In this document: in pieces, positions 30,477 to 39,048 of the stretch
Position numbering within the stretch: position 1 is the stretch's first letter
Layout of the letters: the number at the start of each line of letters is the position of its first letter
Program-made: the position numbers and the translations under genes
The notes under the pieces: generated by a model
Databases searched by the model: none
The model's input: the letters and a program-made list of their open reading frames with translations, nothing else
Told to the model about the DNA's origin: nothing
DNA from: Metapseudomonas otitidis
Lineage (GTDB): Bacteria; Pseudomonadota; Gammaproteobacteria; Pseudomonadales; Pseudomonadaceae
Reading direction: 5' to 3'
DNA: 64,000 nt
Assembly (NCBI RefSeq): GCF_900111835.1
Contig: NZ_FOJP01000006.1
Span: forward strand, 1-64,000

Positions 30477-30656
30477 CTAGCCCTGGCGAGCGGAGCCGGA
30501 GTGCGATTGCCGGTCCAGCTCACGGCAGGCGCGCTGGATCATGCCCTCGGTAATGGGGATCTCGCGTCCCTGGGCATCGATGATGGCGCCGCCCACCGGT
30601 TGCTCGGGTTTGAGCGGAACGACGCGACGGTTTTCGGTGCGGGTCTGCAGGCTCAT
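30477..30656 (-). CDS. Small conserved Pseudomonas protein, unknown function
   Basis: This encodes 59 residues (MSLQTRTENRRVVPLKPEQP at the N-terminus) behind AGGAGA at ideal spacing. The central block GGAIIDAQGREIPITEGMIQ, followed by RACRELDRQ, looks like a small conserved domain with no membrane segment or Cys motif. It sits where I recall PA1571 in P. aeruginosa, just before the ATP-NAD-kinase-like gene, which is divergent here. The function is unknown. Confidence 0.75.
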   Translation of the reverse strand: MSLQTRTENRRVVPLKPEQPVGGAIIDAQGREIPITEGMIQRACRELDRQSHSGSARQG

Positions 30657-30836
30657 GGGGAGGTCTCCTCATCAGGTGGTGTGCGCAGTCTAGGTCCCTC
30701 AGATGAAGGCAAGATGAAGGCGATAGCGCCGGGAAAACGTCACATCTTCGGGATCGGAAGCCCGAAGCAGGTGCCGTGCCAGCGCAGCCGCAGCGGTTGA
30801 CCCGGGCGCGGCAGGAAACGTTCAGACGAGGTGTGC

Positions 30837-31967
30837 ATGTCGATATTCCGAATGGGTCTGATCATCAATCCCCTGGCCGGCGTCGGTGGCCCTGCGGCAT
30901 TGCGGGGCAGCGATGGTGTGGCCGGGCTCGCACTGGAGCGCGGCGCCGTGCCCCAGGCCCTGCAACGTACGCGCCTGGCCCTGGAGCCTCTGTTGGGGCT
31001 GGCGGAGCGCATCGAGTTCCTTTGCCTGCCTGGCGCCATGGGCGGTGAGTTACTGGCGCAGATGGGCTTTCGTCATCGCCTGCTGGGCACGCTGGACGGG
31101 CCGAGCGGTGCCGACGATACCCGCCGTGCGGTGCAGGCGACGCAGGAGGCGGGTGTCTCGCTGATCCTCTTCGCCGGTGGCGACGGTACGGCCCGGGATG
31201 TGGGGGACGTGGCGCGGGAAGGCCAGCCGGTGCTGGGCATCCCTGCCGGGGTGAAGATCCAGTCCGGCGTCTACGCCATCAGCCCCCACGCCGCTGGGGA
31301 GCTGGCCCGGCGCCTGGTGGAGGGCGGCCTGGTGCGCCTGGCCAGTGGCGAAGTGCGTGACCTGGACGAAGCGGCGCTGCGTGACGGGCGTGTGGCCTCG
31401 CGCTGGTACGGGGAGCTGACGGTACCGGTGGAGGGCCACTTCATGCAGCAGGTGAAGCAGGGTGGTGTGGAATCGGAGGAGCTGGTGCTGCTGGAGCTGG
31501 GCGACTGGCTGGCGGAGGAATGGCAGCCCGGCGTGCGCTACGTCTTCGGCCCGGGGTCGACCCTGCACGGGCTGGCCGCCAACCTGGGGCTGGATGGCAC
31601 GCTGCTGGGCGTGGACGTGGTGGAGAACGGGCAGTTGATCGCCCGCGACGTGACGGAGGCCGAGTTGCTGGCGCTGGTATCGGACCACCCGGCGTTCATC
31701 CTGGTGACCGCCATTGGCGGCCAGGGCCACATCATCGGGCGCGGCAACCAGCAGATCAGCCCCCGCGTGCTGCGCGCCGTCGGGCTCGACCGCTTGAGGG
31801 TGGTGGCGACCAAGCGCAAGCTCGCGACCCTGGAGGGGCGGCCCTTGCTGGTGGACAGCGGTGATCCGGCGCTGGATGCCGCATTCCCGGATGCGATACG
31901 GGTCTGGTCGGGCTATCGCGAGGAGCTGCTGTATCCCGTAGGTTGGGCAGCGGAAGAGGGCGAGTAG
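30837..31967 (+). CDS. ATP-NAD kinase-like protein
   Basis: The 376-residue protein is of the ATP-NAD/AcoX kinase family: INPLAGVGGPAALRGSDG at the start and the diagnostic GGDGTARDV loop at about residues 115-123, followed by VLGIPAGVKIQSGVYAISP and TAIGGQGHIIGRGNQQISP. It is distinct from the housekeeping NadK (about 295 residues). Family members phosphorylate NAD or a related substrate; the actual substrate here is not known. I chose the ATG at 30837 with GAGGTG just upstream; the GTG at 30831 is in frame. It matches the position of PA1572. Confidence 0.85.
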   Translation: MSIFRMGLIINPLAGVGGPAALRGSDGVAGLALERGAVPQALQRTRLALEPLLGLAERIEFLCLPGAMGGELLAQMGFRHRLLGTLDGPSGADDTRRAVQATQEAGVSLILFAGGDGTARDVGDVAREGQPVLGIPAGVKIQSGVYAISPHAAGELARRLVEGGLVRLASGEVRDLDEAALRDGRVASRWYGELTVPVEGHFMQQVKQGGVESEELVLLELGDWLAEEWQPGVRYVFGPGSTLHGLAANLGLDGTLLGVDVVENGQLIARDVTEAELLALVSDHPAFILVTAIGGQGHIIGRGNQQISPRVLRAVGLDRLRVVATKRKLATLEGRPLLVDSGDPALDAAFPDAIRVWSGYREELLYPVGWAAEEGE

Positions 31968-32295
31968 GCCGATGGCTACAGCCTGATCGGCCAGGCCGAC
32001 GGCCTTGAGTCGACTCCCCGCCCTGGCTTGGTGGCCGGGCGGTGGGTAGGGTGTGCAGGCCTGCTGTCCCGGCTCCCATGCCCGGCGCAATCTCCTCAGG
32101 GCTTATGGTTGGGGCGTCGAGCATGGGGACCGGGGCGGCAGGTTCCTTTTCCGGCTTCATCTCCCCTTTCGTTCTCCCTCTTCTCTCGCCTCCTTCCCAC
32201 ACTGTGCGCCAGCGCCATGACGTCCTGGATGTTTCCAGCTAGGGTGGCGCCTGGATTCGTGCCCGTTCGCCAGGGCGCCAGCAAGGGAGGCCGGC
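31968..32295. other. Intergenic region without supported gene
   Basis: These 328 bp lie after the kinase gene. Frames on both strands are open but Pro/Arg rich and unlike proteins. A pyrimidine-rich tract at about 32153-32190 is the main visible feature. A promoter for the DUF1287 gene is presumably here, but no clear -35/-10 pair is seen. Confidence 0.4.
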
Positions 32296-32886
32296 ATGTG
32301 CAGCAAGGCATTCAGGTTCGTACTGGGCATTGGCCTGTGGTGGTTCTGCCTGGCCGGGTGGGCGGCCGTCGACGGCGGGCGCCTGGTGGAGGCGGCCCGT
32401 ACCCAGGTGGGGGTGACCCTTGGCTATGACCCCGCCTACCGGCGCATTGCCTACCCCGGCGGGGATGTGCCACTTGCGACCGGTGTCTGCACCGACGTGG
32501 TCATCCGCGCGCTCCGCGCCCAGGGCCTGGACCTCCAGCAGCGCGTCCACGAGGACATGCGCCGGCACTTCTCTGCCTATCCCCGGCATTGGGGGCTGAA
32601 ACGCCCCGACCCCGACATCGATCATCGCCGGGTGCCCAACCTGATGACTTGGTTCGACCGCCAGGGTCTGTCCCTCAAGGTCGGGCAGGCTGCTGCCGAC
32701 TACCAACCCGGCGACATCGTCACCTGGGACCTGGGGCGTGGCCTGCAGCACATCGGCATCATTTCTGACCGGCGCAGCCGCGAGGGCACGCCGTTGGCGC
32801 TGCACAACATCGGCCAGGGGACGCGGGAGGAGGACATCCTGTTCCGCTGGCCGATCCTGGGTCATTACCGTTTCGCAGCGCACTGA
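32296..32886 (+). CDS. DUF1287 exported protein
   Basis: The 196-residue protein has a signal peptide (1-23, ending GWA) and a DUF1287 domain: VEAARTQVGVTLGYDPAYRR, then GVCTDVVIRALRAQGLDLQ with the conserved Cys, and GDIVTWDLGRGLQHIGIISD plus LHNIGQGTREEDILF near the C-terminus. The Cys and downstream His fit an NlpC/P60-like cysteine hydrolase fold acting in the periplasm, but activity is not established. The ATG at 32296 has GGGAGG upstream. Confidence 0.82.
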   Translation: MCSKAFRFVLGIGLWWFCLAGWAAVDGGRLVEAARTQVGVTLGYDPAYRRIAYPGGDVPLATGVCTDVVIRALRAQGLDLQQRVHEDMRRHFSAYPRHWGLKRPDPDIDHRRVPNLMTWFDRQGLSLKVGQAAADYQPGDIVTWDLGRGLQHIGIISDRRSREGTPLALHNIGQGTREEDILFRWPILGHYRFAAH

Positions 32887-32928
32887 AGCGCGCCTATCAT
32901 CTCCCCACATTTTCCCCGGAGCTGGATC

Positions 32929-33369
32929 ATGCCCAGTGAGACCCAACCGCCCTTCATCGGTCCGGACGACCGCGTGGTGCTGTTCGACGGCGTCTGCAAG
33001 CTCTGCAATGGCTGGGCACGCTTCCTGATCCGGCATGACCGTCGCGAGCGCCTCAAGCTGGCGTCGGTGCAGTCTCCCGAGGGGCAGGCGTTGCTCGCCT
33101 GGTACGGCCTGCCCACCGACCACTTCGAGACCCTGGCCTACATCGAGGGCCAGCGCCTGCATGTGCGCACCGATGCGGTGTTGCGGGTGCTCGGGCAATT
33201 GCCGGCGCCCTGGCACTGGCTGAGGCTCTTCCGCGTGGTGCCCGCGCCCGTGCGGGACTGGCTCTACGACCGCGTTGCCCTGAACCGCTACCGGCTCTTT
33301 GGTCGGCATCCGGTGTGCATGCTGCCCCATCCCGATCATGAGCGGCGCTTCCTGCATGGCGAGCGCTGA
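32929..33369 (+). CDS. DCC-family thiol-disulfide oxidoreductase-like protein
   Basis: The 146-residue protein has the DUF393/DCC signature VVLFDGVCKLCNGWARFLI (residues 16-34), in which the D-G-x-C-x-x-C pair gives the family its name. The rest (HVRTDAVLRVLGQLP, LYDRVALNRYRLFGR) follows the family to the C-terminus. It is a predicted thioredoxin-fold redox protein of unknown substrate. It overlaps the next gene by 14 bp, suggesting co-expression with a DoxX-like membrane protein. Confidence 0.88.
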   Translation: MPSETQPPFIGPDDRVVLFDGVCKLCNGWARFLIRHDRRERLKLASVQSPEGQALLAWYGLPTDHFETLAYIEGQRLHVRTDAVLRVLGQLPAPWHWLRLFRVVPAPVRDWLYDRVALNRYRLFGRHPVCMLPHPDHERRFLHGER

Positions 33370-33763
33370 TCCCAGGCTGTACGCCAGCCTGGCCCGCTGG
33401 GGGCTTGCGCTGTTGTTCCTCTACCACGGCATCGTGCCCAAGCTGCTCTGGCTGAGCCCGGGTGAACTGGAGATGATCCGCGCCCACGGTTTCGAGCAGG
33501 CGCGGCTCCTAGCGGCCCTGGCCGGTGTGGCCGAGGTGGTGCTGGCCCTGGCATTGCTGGTGGTGCGCAGGCGTCGCTGGCCGCTGGCCCTGAGTGCGCT
33601 GGCCTTGGTCGGCTTGCTGGTGGACGTGGCGGTGGTGGCGCCGGGCTTCCTGGTGCAGGCCTTCAACCCGGTGTCCACCAACCTGACGGCGTTGTTCCTC
33701 TGTGCCATCGGCTGGCTGGCGGAGCGCCCGGAAAACCCGCAGAGTGTCGCCTCTTCCCGTTGA
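33356..33763 (+). CDS. DoxX-like small integral membrane protein
   Basis: The 135-residue protein has four membrane helices (LARWGLALLFLYHGIVPKLL, ARLLAALAGVAEVVLALALL, and two more ending LTALFLCAIGWLAE). The YHGIVPK segment and four-helix plan match the DoxX/DoxD-like family. I chose the ATG at 33356, overlapping the DCC gene; a start upstream would add sequence unlike the family. DoxX proteins often accompany redox partners, consistent with the DCC neighbour. Confidence 0.75.
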   Translation: MASADPRLYASLARWGLALLFLYHGIVPKLLWLSPGELEMIRAHGFEQARLLAALAGVAEVVLALALLVVRRRRWPLALSALALVGLLVDVAVVAPGFLVQAFNPVSTNLTALFLCAIGWLAERPENPQSVASSR

Positions 33764-33775
33764 TCGAGTCCTAGC

Positions 33776-35563
33776 ATGGGTCTGCTTTCCTCTCGCCGGC
33801 GCGGTGCCCTGCGCATGGCGGCGCAATTCGTCGCGCCCTACCGCGGCCGGGTGATCGGTGCCCTGCTGGCGCTGCTGTTCACCGCCGGCATCACCCTGTC
33901 CATGGGGCAGGGTATTCGCCTGTTGGTGGACCGTGGCCTGGCGACCCAGTCGCCAGAGGCGCTGAACCATTCGATCCTGTTCTTCTTCGCGCTGGTGGTG
34001 GCCCTGGCTGTGGGCACCTTCACCCGCTTCTACCTGGTGTCGTGGGTGGGCGAGCGCTTCGTGGCGGACATCCGCATGCGGGTGTTCAACCACCTCATCG
34101 AGCTGCACCCCGGCTTCTTCGAGAGCAACCGGGCCTCGGAAATCCAGTCACGGCTGACGGCCGACACGACCCTGCTGCAGTCGGTGATCGGCTCCTCGCT
34201 GTCCCTGGCGCTGCGCAACGGCATCATGCTGGTGGGCGGCATCGTGCTGCCCTTCATCACCAACCCCAAGCTGACCGGCATCGTGGTGGTGGCGTTGCCG
34301 CTGGTGGTAGCGCCGATCCTCCTGTTTGGTCGGCGGGTGCGCAGCCTGTCGCGGCAGAGCCAGGACCGCATCGCCGACGTGGGCAGCTACGTCGGCGAGA
34401 CCCTGGGCCAGATCAAGACCGTGCAGGCCTACAACCACCAGGCCCAGGACCGGCTCCGCTTCGGCCACACCGTGGAAGGCGCCTTCGATACGGCACGCAA
34501 GCGCATCGCCCAGCGCGCCTGGCTGATCACCGTGGTGATCGTGCTGGTGTTGGGGGCGGTGGGGGTGATGCTCTGGGTGGGCGGGATGGACGTGATCGCC
34601 GGGCGTATCTCCGGCGGTGACCTGGCGGCGTTCGTCTTCTACAGCCTGATCGTCGGCTCGGCTTTCGGGGCCATCAGCGAGGTGATCGGCGAATTGCAGA
34701 GCGCAGCCGGTGCCGCCGAGCGCATCGCCGAACTCTTGGCGACGCACAGCCTGATCCAGGCCCCGCCCGCTGACCAGCTTCAGCACCTGCCGCCCCGGCC
34801 GGTCGGCGCGCTCCGCCTTGAGGCGGTGCGCTTCGCCTACCCCTCGCGCCCGGGTGTGCCTGCCATCGATGGCATCGACCTGGAGATTCGACCTGGCGAG
34901 ACGCTGGCGTTGGTAGGGCCATCCGGTGCGGGCAAGTCGACTCTGTTCGACCTGCTGCTGCGCTTCTCCGATCCGGATTCCGGTGAGGTCCGGGTCGATG
35001 GGGTGCCGCTCCGGTCGCTGGACCCGGCCGACCTGCGCCGTTGCTTTGCCCTGGTGTCGCAGTCGCCGGCGCTGTTCTTCGGCAGCGTGGAGGAGAACAT
35101 TCGTTATGGTTGCCCGGCTGCCACCGCCGAGCAGGTGGAGGCGGCGGCACGTGCCGCCCACGCCCACGAGTTCATTGCGCGCATGCCCGATGGCTATCGC
35201 ACCCACCTCGGCGATGCCGGGGTCGGGCTGTCCGGCGGTCAGCGCCAGCGCCTGGCCATTGCCCGCGCGCTGCTGGTGGATGCGCCCATCCTGCTGCTGG
35301 ACGAGGCGACCAGCGCGTTGGACGCCGAGAGCGAATACCAGATCCAGCAGGCGCTGCCGGCGTTGATGCAGGGGCGCACGACCCTGGTGATCGCTCACCG
35401 CCTGGCGACGGTGCAGCGGGCGGACCGCATCGCCGTGATCGACCAGGGCCGCCTGGTGGCGATCGGTACCCACGCCGAGCTGGTGCGCAGCAGCCCGCTG
35501 TATGCGCGCCTGGCCGAGCTGCAGTTTTCAACCCATGGGGACGCGGCGGGTGACCGCGCCTGA
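33776..35563 (+). CDS. ABC exporter, fused membrane and ATPase domains
   Basis: The 595-residue half-transporter has six membrane helices in residues 1-310 (starting YRGRVIGALLALLFTAGITL) and a nucleotide-binding domain from about 345. Walker A is GPSGAGKST, the Q-loop FALVSQSPALFF, the signature LSGGQRQR, Walker B ILLLDEAT and the switch histidine VIAHRLA. All catalytic residues are present. It belongs to the MsbA/BmrA-like exporters and would work as a homodimer; the substrate (lipid or hydrophobic compound) is unknown. The next gene starts 10 bp later. Confidence 0.93.
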   Translation: MGLLSSRRRGALRMAAQFVAPYRGRVIGALLALLFTAGITLSMGQGIRLLVDRGLATQSPEALNHSILFFFALVVALAVGTFTRFYLVSWVGERFVADIRMRVFNHLIELHPGFFESNRASEIQSRLTADTTLLQSVIGSSLSLALRNGIMLVGGIVLPFITNPKLTGIVVVALPLVVAPILLFGRRVRSLSRQSQDRIADVGSYVGETLGQIKTVQAYNHQAQDRLRFGHTVEGAFDTARKRIAQRAWLITVVIVLVLGAVGVMLWVGGMDVIAGRISGGDLAAFVFYSLIVGSAFGAISEVIGELQSAAGAAERIAELLATHSLIQAPPADQLQHLPPRPVGALRLEAVRFAYPSRPGVPAIDGIDLEIRPGETLALVGPSGAGKSTLFDLLLRFSDPDSGEVRVDGVPLRSLDPADLRRCFALVSQSPALFFGSVEENIRYGCPAATAEQVEAAARAAHAHEFIARMPDGYRTHLGDAGVGLSGGQRQRLAIARALLVDAPILLLDEATSALDAESEYQIQQALPALMQGRTTLVIAHRLATVQRADRIAVIDQGRLVAIGTHAELVRSSPLYARLAELQFSTHGDAAGDRA

Positions 35564-35573
35564 GGAGCTGTTG

Positions 35574-36680
35574 GTGTCAACGGAACTGAACGTGCTGGTG
35601 CTGGGTGGCTATGGCAATTTCGGCCGCCTGATCGTCCGGCGCCTGGCCAGTGTGCCCGGTGTGCGGGTGCTGGTGGCGGGGCGCAACCTGGAGAAGGCCC
35701 TGGCGCTGGCCGAGGCGCAAGGTGCCCGGGCGGTGCGGCTGGACATCGATGAGCCGGGGCTGGCGGAGGCGTTCTCGCGGCTCGACGTGCAGGTGGTGAT
35801 CTCCACCGTGGGGCCGTTCCAGGGGCAGGACTACCGCGTCGCCGAGGCCGCCCTGGCGGCGGGCTCGCATTACATCGACCTGGCGGATGCGCGGGGCTTC
35901 GTGTGCGGCATCACCCGGCTGGACGAGGTGGCCCGCCAGCGCGGCGTATTGCTTTGCGCGGGGGCGAGCTCCGTGCCCGGCCTGAGTGCGGCGGTGGTGG
36001 ATGAGCTGCTCCCCCGTTTCGGTCGCCTGGAGCGGATCGAGCACGGCATCAGCTCTTCGGAAAAGACGCCGGGCGTCTCCACCCTGGCGGCGGTACTCAA
36101 CTATTGCGGGCGGCCGATTCGTTGCTGGCGGGATGGGCAGTGGCGCTCGGTATACGGTTGGCAGGACCTGCGGCTGCAGCGCTTCCGCGCGCCCATGGGG
36201 GCCCGCTGGATCGGCGCCTGCGATGTACCGGACCTGGAGCTTTTCCCCGCGCGTTACCCCGGGGTGCGGGAAGTGAGCTTCCGCGCCGGGGTCGGCCTGC
36301 GTCTGACCCAGTTCGGTACCTGGGCGCTGTCCTGGCTGGTGCGTGCCGGCCTGGTGCGTGACGCCGTTCGGCTTGCGCCGCTGCTGCGGCGCGGGGCGGT
36401 GATGCTGGAGCCGCTGGGGGACGGGCTGAGTGGCATGTTCGTGCAGCTGTCCGGCCAGGACCCGAGCGGGCTGCCGCTGACGCTCACCTGGGAGTTGCTC
36501 GCCCATGACAACGACGGCCCCAACATTCCCTGCATGGCGGCCGTGGCGCTGGTGCGCAAGTTGGCGAATGGCAGCCTTGTGGCGCGTGGGGCAATGCCCT
36601 GCATCGGCCTGTTCAGTACCCAGGAGTACCTGGCGGAGCTGGAGGGCATGCGGATCGAGACCCAGGTGCGCGAGGGGTGA
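35574..36680 (+). CDS. Saccharopine-dehydrogenase-like NAD(P)-binding oxidoreductase
   Basis: The 368-residue protein has an N-terminal Rossmann motif (VLVLGGYGNFGRLIVRRLA), then VVISTVGPFQGQDYRVAEAA and GSHYIDLADARGFVCGI, typical of the saccharopine dehydrogenase NADP-binding family of unknown substrate. I chose the GTG at 35574 because GAGGAG is 7-8 bp upstream; the frame is open to 35502 inside the ABC gene. A short gap from the ABC exporter suggests one transcript, ended by the terminator at 36697. Confidence 0.82.
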   Translation: MSTELNVLVLGGYGNFGRLIVRRLASVPGVRVLVAGRNLEKALALAEAQGARAVRLDIDEPGLAEAFSRLDVQVVISTVGPFQGQDYRVAEAALAAGSHYIDLADARGFVCGITRLDEVARQRGVLLCAGASSVPGLSAAVVDELLPRFGRLERIEHGISSSEKTPGVSTLAAVLNYCGRPIRCWRDGQWRSVYGWQDLRLQRFRAPMGARWIGACDVPDLELFPARYPGVREVSFRAGVGLRLTQFGTWALSWLVRAGLVRDAVRLAPLLRRGAVMLEPLGDGLSGMFVQLSGQDPSGLPLTLTWELLAHDNDGPNIPCMAAVALVRKLANGSLVARGAMPCIGLFSTQEYLAELEGMRIETQVREG

Positions 36681-36696
36681 TCGCCAGGCATGAAAG

Positions 36697-36721
36697 AACC
36701 GGCCACCAGGGCCGGTTTTTT
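36697..36721 (+). terminator. Terminator of the exporter/dehydrogenase unit
   Basis: AACCGGCC (36697-36704) pairs with GGCCGGTT (36710-36717), followed by Ts. It can also act for transcripts arriving from ppnP on the other strand. Confidence 0.8.
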
Positions 36722-36735
36722 CAGGGGGCCGTCAC

Positions 36736-37017
36736 TCAGCGGTATTCGCAGAGGTAGGCGGTGTCCTGGGCGACCTTGAGCTGGAACTTGCTGTTGGCCG
36801 GTACGGTGAACTGGGTGCCGGCGGCGAAGGTTTCCCATTGCTCGCTGCCCGGCAGCTTGACGGTCAGGGCGCCGGCGATGACGTGCATCACTTCCAGCTG
36901 GTTGGTGCCGAATTCGTAGTCACCAGCGGCCATGACGCCGATGGTGGCGGGGCCTTCGCTCATGCCGAAGGCGATGGATTTTACGGTGCCGTCGAAGTAC
37001 TCGTTGACCTTGAACAT
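36736..37017 (-). CDS. ppnP: Pyrimidine/purine nucleoside phosphorylase PpnP
   Basis: The 93-residue single-domain cupin matches E. coli PpnP (YaiE, DUF1255; 94 residues): [54 protein letters not shown] and [16 protein letters not shown]. It phosphorolyses diverse nucleosides to free base and ribose-1-phosphate in the cytoplasm. It is a single gene with its own ribosome-binding site (AAGGAGC). Confidence 0.95.
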   Translation of the reverse strand: MFKVNEYFDGTVKSIAFGMSEGPATIGVMAAGDYEFGTNQLEVMHVIAGALTVKLPGSEQWETFAAGTQFTVPANSKFQLKVAQDTAYLCEYR

Positions 37018-37084
37018 GGGGCGGGCTCCTTGGAAAGGGGTCTAAAAAGGCTCGCCAGTATGCCGAAGGCGTCTGACAGCGTCA

Positions 37085-37645
37085 CTAGTCCCTTTGGCCC
37101 GGCGCTGCGGGCAGGAGGAGGGGCAGCAGCCGGGCGGTATTGCGGGCGTCTTCCAGGGCGCGGTGCTGTTGCCCCTGGAAGCTGAGCCCAGCCAGTTGCA
37201 GGGCGGCATTGAGGCCGACCGGGCGCTTGAGCTGGCGGGCTTTCGCGAAGTGCTGCTTGAGGTTCAGGTGGGGGAGGCTGGCCAGCAGGCTGGTGAGCTG
37301 GTTCTGCCGCCACTCCTGCTCCAGCTGGCGGCGGTCGTAGTCGCCCCAGCTGCCCCAGCCCACCAGGCGGGGGCGATGGCTGTCGAGCCAGCGTTCGAAG
37401 CCCGTCCAGACGCTGGGCAGGGGCTGCGCGGCGTCGACATTGGCCTGGGTGATGTGGGTCAGTTCGCGGCAGAAGGTCGTCAGGCAGGGGCGGCGTTGCG
37501 GGCGCACGAAGCGCTGGAAGTGGTCCAGTTCTCGCCCTTCGGTGCTGACCAGGGTGGCGCCGATCTCGATGATTTCCATTTCTTCCATGGGCCAGCCGCC
37601 TTCGTCGGTGGTGGCTTCCAGGTCTATCACCAGCCAGTGCGGCAT
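37085..37645 (-). CDS. DnaQ-like 3'-5' exonuclease
   Basis: The 186-residue DEDDh-type exonuclease has Asp8 and Glu10 in WLVIDLEAT, a second acidic segment in GWGSWGDYDRRQL, and the C-terminal HRALEDARNTARLL that supplies His and Asp. It resembles the KapD/ERI-1-like group that trims RNA or DNA 3' ends. I chose the ATG at 37645 with AAGGAGA upstream; the open frame extends to 37813 but the extension is not protein-like and would cross the control region of the divergent gene. Confidence 0.88.
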   Translation of the reverse strand: MPHWLVIDLEATTDEGGWPMEEMEIIEIGATLVSTEGRELDHFQRFVRPQRRPCLTTFCRELTHITQANVDAAQPLPSVWTGFERWLDSHRPRLVGWGSWGDYDRRQLEQEWRQNQLTSLLASLPHLNLKQHFAKARQLKRPVGLNAALQLAGLSFQGQQHRALEDARNTARLLPLLLPAAPGQRD

Positions 37646-37766
37646 GGGGCTCTCCTTGGCGCCTGCAGGGTGTCTGCAATGGGCTGCGAGCGAGTATGGG
37701 GGCGCTTTCGCCGCACCGCAAACCGCGTGATAGGCTTCTTTGGACAGTCGAATGCGGAGGTGTGAG

Positions 37767-38633
37767 ATGGCGAAGGTGAGCTTTATCGGGTTGGGCGTGA
37801 TGGGGTTCCACATGGCCGGCCACCTGGCCTGCGAAGGGCACGAGGTGCGGGTCTACAACCGTACGCCGGAGAAGGCCCGGCTCTGGTGCGACGAGTTCGC
37901 CGGCGAGTGCTTCGCCACGCCACGCGAGGCGGCTGAGGGTTCCGAGTTCGTCATGACCTGTGTGGGCAATGACGATGACCTGCGTGCGGTACTGCTCGGC
38001 GATCAGGGTGCCTTTGCCGGCATGACGCCGGGCAGCCTGCTGGTCGATCACACCACGGCATCGGCATCCGTGGCCCGTGAGCTGGCGGTACTGGCGGCGG
38101 AGCGGGAGCTGGGCTTCCTCGATGCGCCGGTGTCCGGCGGCCAGTCCGGCGCCGAGAGCGGCATGCTGACCATCATGGTGGGTGGCGAGCGTGAGCTGTA
38201 CGAGCGGGCGGCTCCGGTGATCGAGGCTTACGCGCGGATGAGCCGCCTGATGGGCCCCACCGGAAGTGGACAATTGACCAAGATGGTGAACCAGATCTGC
38301 GTGGGCGGTCTGCTGCAGGCGCTGTCCGAGGGGCTGCACTTCGCCCGCTGCGCCGGGCTGGATGCGGCGGCGGCGATGGAGGTGATCGGCAAGGGGGCGG
38401 CGCAGTCCTGGCAGCTCGACCACCGTCACCAGAGCATGCTGGAAGGCAAGTTCGACTTCGGCTTCGCGGTCGATCTGATGCGCAAGGACTACGCGATCGT
38501 CTTCGAGGAGGCGCAGCGCAACGGCATTGCGTTGCCGGTGACCGAGCTGGTGGATCGCTTCTATGCGGAAATCCAGCAGCAGGGCGGCGGTCGTTGGGAT
38601 ACCTCCAGCCTGATCACACGGTTAACCCGCTGA
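37767..38633 (+). CDS. 3-Hydroxyisobutyrate-dehydrogenase-family NAD(P) oxidoreductase
   Basis: The 288-residue beta-hydroxyacid dehydrogenase has a Rossmann motif near the N-terminus (VSFIGLGVMGFHMAGHLAC), the substrate-loop motif DAPVSGGQSGAESG and the catalytic lysine segment GSGQLTKMVNQI. It reduces or oxidises a small beta-hydroxyacid (3-hydroxyisobutyrate, tartronate semialdehyde or similar); the exact substrate is unresolved. Tartronate semialdehyde would link to glyoxylate from purine breakdown, but that is speculative. The ATG at 37767 has GGAGG upstream. It matches PA1576 in position. Confidence 0.9.
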   Translation: MAKVSFIGLGVMGFHMAGHLACEGHEVRVYNRTPEKARLWCDEFAGECFATPREAAEGSEFVMTCVGNDDDLRAVLLGDQGAFAGMTPGSLLVDHTTASASVARELAVLAAERELGFLDAPVSGGQSGAESGMLTIMVGGERELYERAAPVIEAYARMSRLMGPTGSGQLTKMVNQICVGGLLQALSEGLHFARCAGLDAAAAMEVIGKGAAQSWQLDHRHQSMLEGKFDFGFAVDLMRKDYAIVFEEAQRNGIALPVTELVDRFYAEIQQQGGGRWDTSSLITRLTR

Positions 38634-38637
38634 CGCT

Positions 38638-38979
38638 TCAGGCGCGGAAGATGAAGTACACCGCGCCGAGCAGGCACAGCCCTGCCCAGAGGTAGTCCAG
38701 CTTCAGCGGCTGTTGCATGAAGTAGACGCTGAAGGGGACGAATACGGCGAGGGTGATGACCTCCTGCATGATCTTCAGCTGGGCGACCGACAGCGCGGTG
38801 TAGCCGATGCGGTTGGCAGGCACCTGCAGCAGGTATTCGAACAGGGCGATGCCCCAACTGATCAGTGCGGCAATGATCCACGGCTTGGTGTTCAGGGTCT
38901 TCAGGTGGCCGTACCAGGCGAAGGTCATGAAGACGTTGGAGAAGGTCAGGAGGATGGCAGTCTGCATCCAGATGGGCAT
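38638..38979 (-). CDS. DMT-family (DUF486) small membrane protein
   Basis: The 113-residue protein has four membrane helices. The pattern MPIWMQTAILLTFSNVFMTF, then AWYGHLKTLN and ALFEYLLQVPANRIGYTALS, is characteristic of DUF486, a four-helix relative of the drug/metabolite transporter fold that probably dimerises. The function is unknown. It converges with the dehydrogenase gene, the stops lying 5 bp apart. Confidence 0.92.
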   Translation of the reverse strand: MPIWMQTAILLTFSNVFMTFAWYGHLKTLNTKPWIIAALISWGIALFEYLLQVPANRIGYTALSVAQLKIMQEVITLAVFVPFSVYFMQQPLKLDYLWAGLCLLGAVYFIFRA

Positions 38980-39048
38980 GGCAGGGCTCCGGGCGTTGGG
39001 CGGGATGCCAGCCTAATGGGCGTGATGGTGGGATGAGAAGGGGGCGGG

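Noticed and set aside
31756-32202. Leftward 148-codon frame after the kinase gene
   Set aside because: Pro/Arg-rich composition, overlap with the kinase 3' end and no ribosome-binding site or family resemblance.
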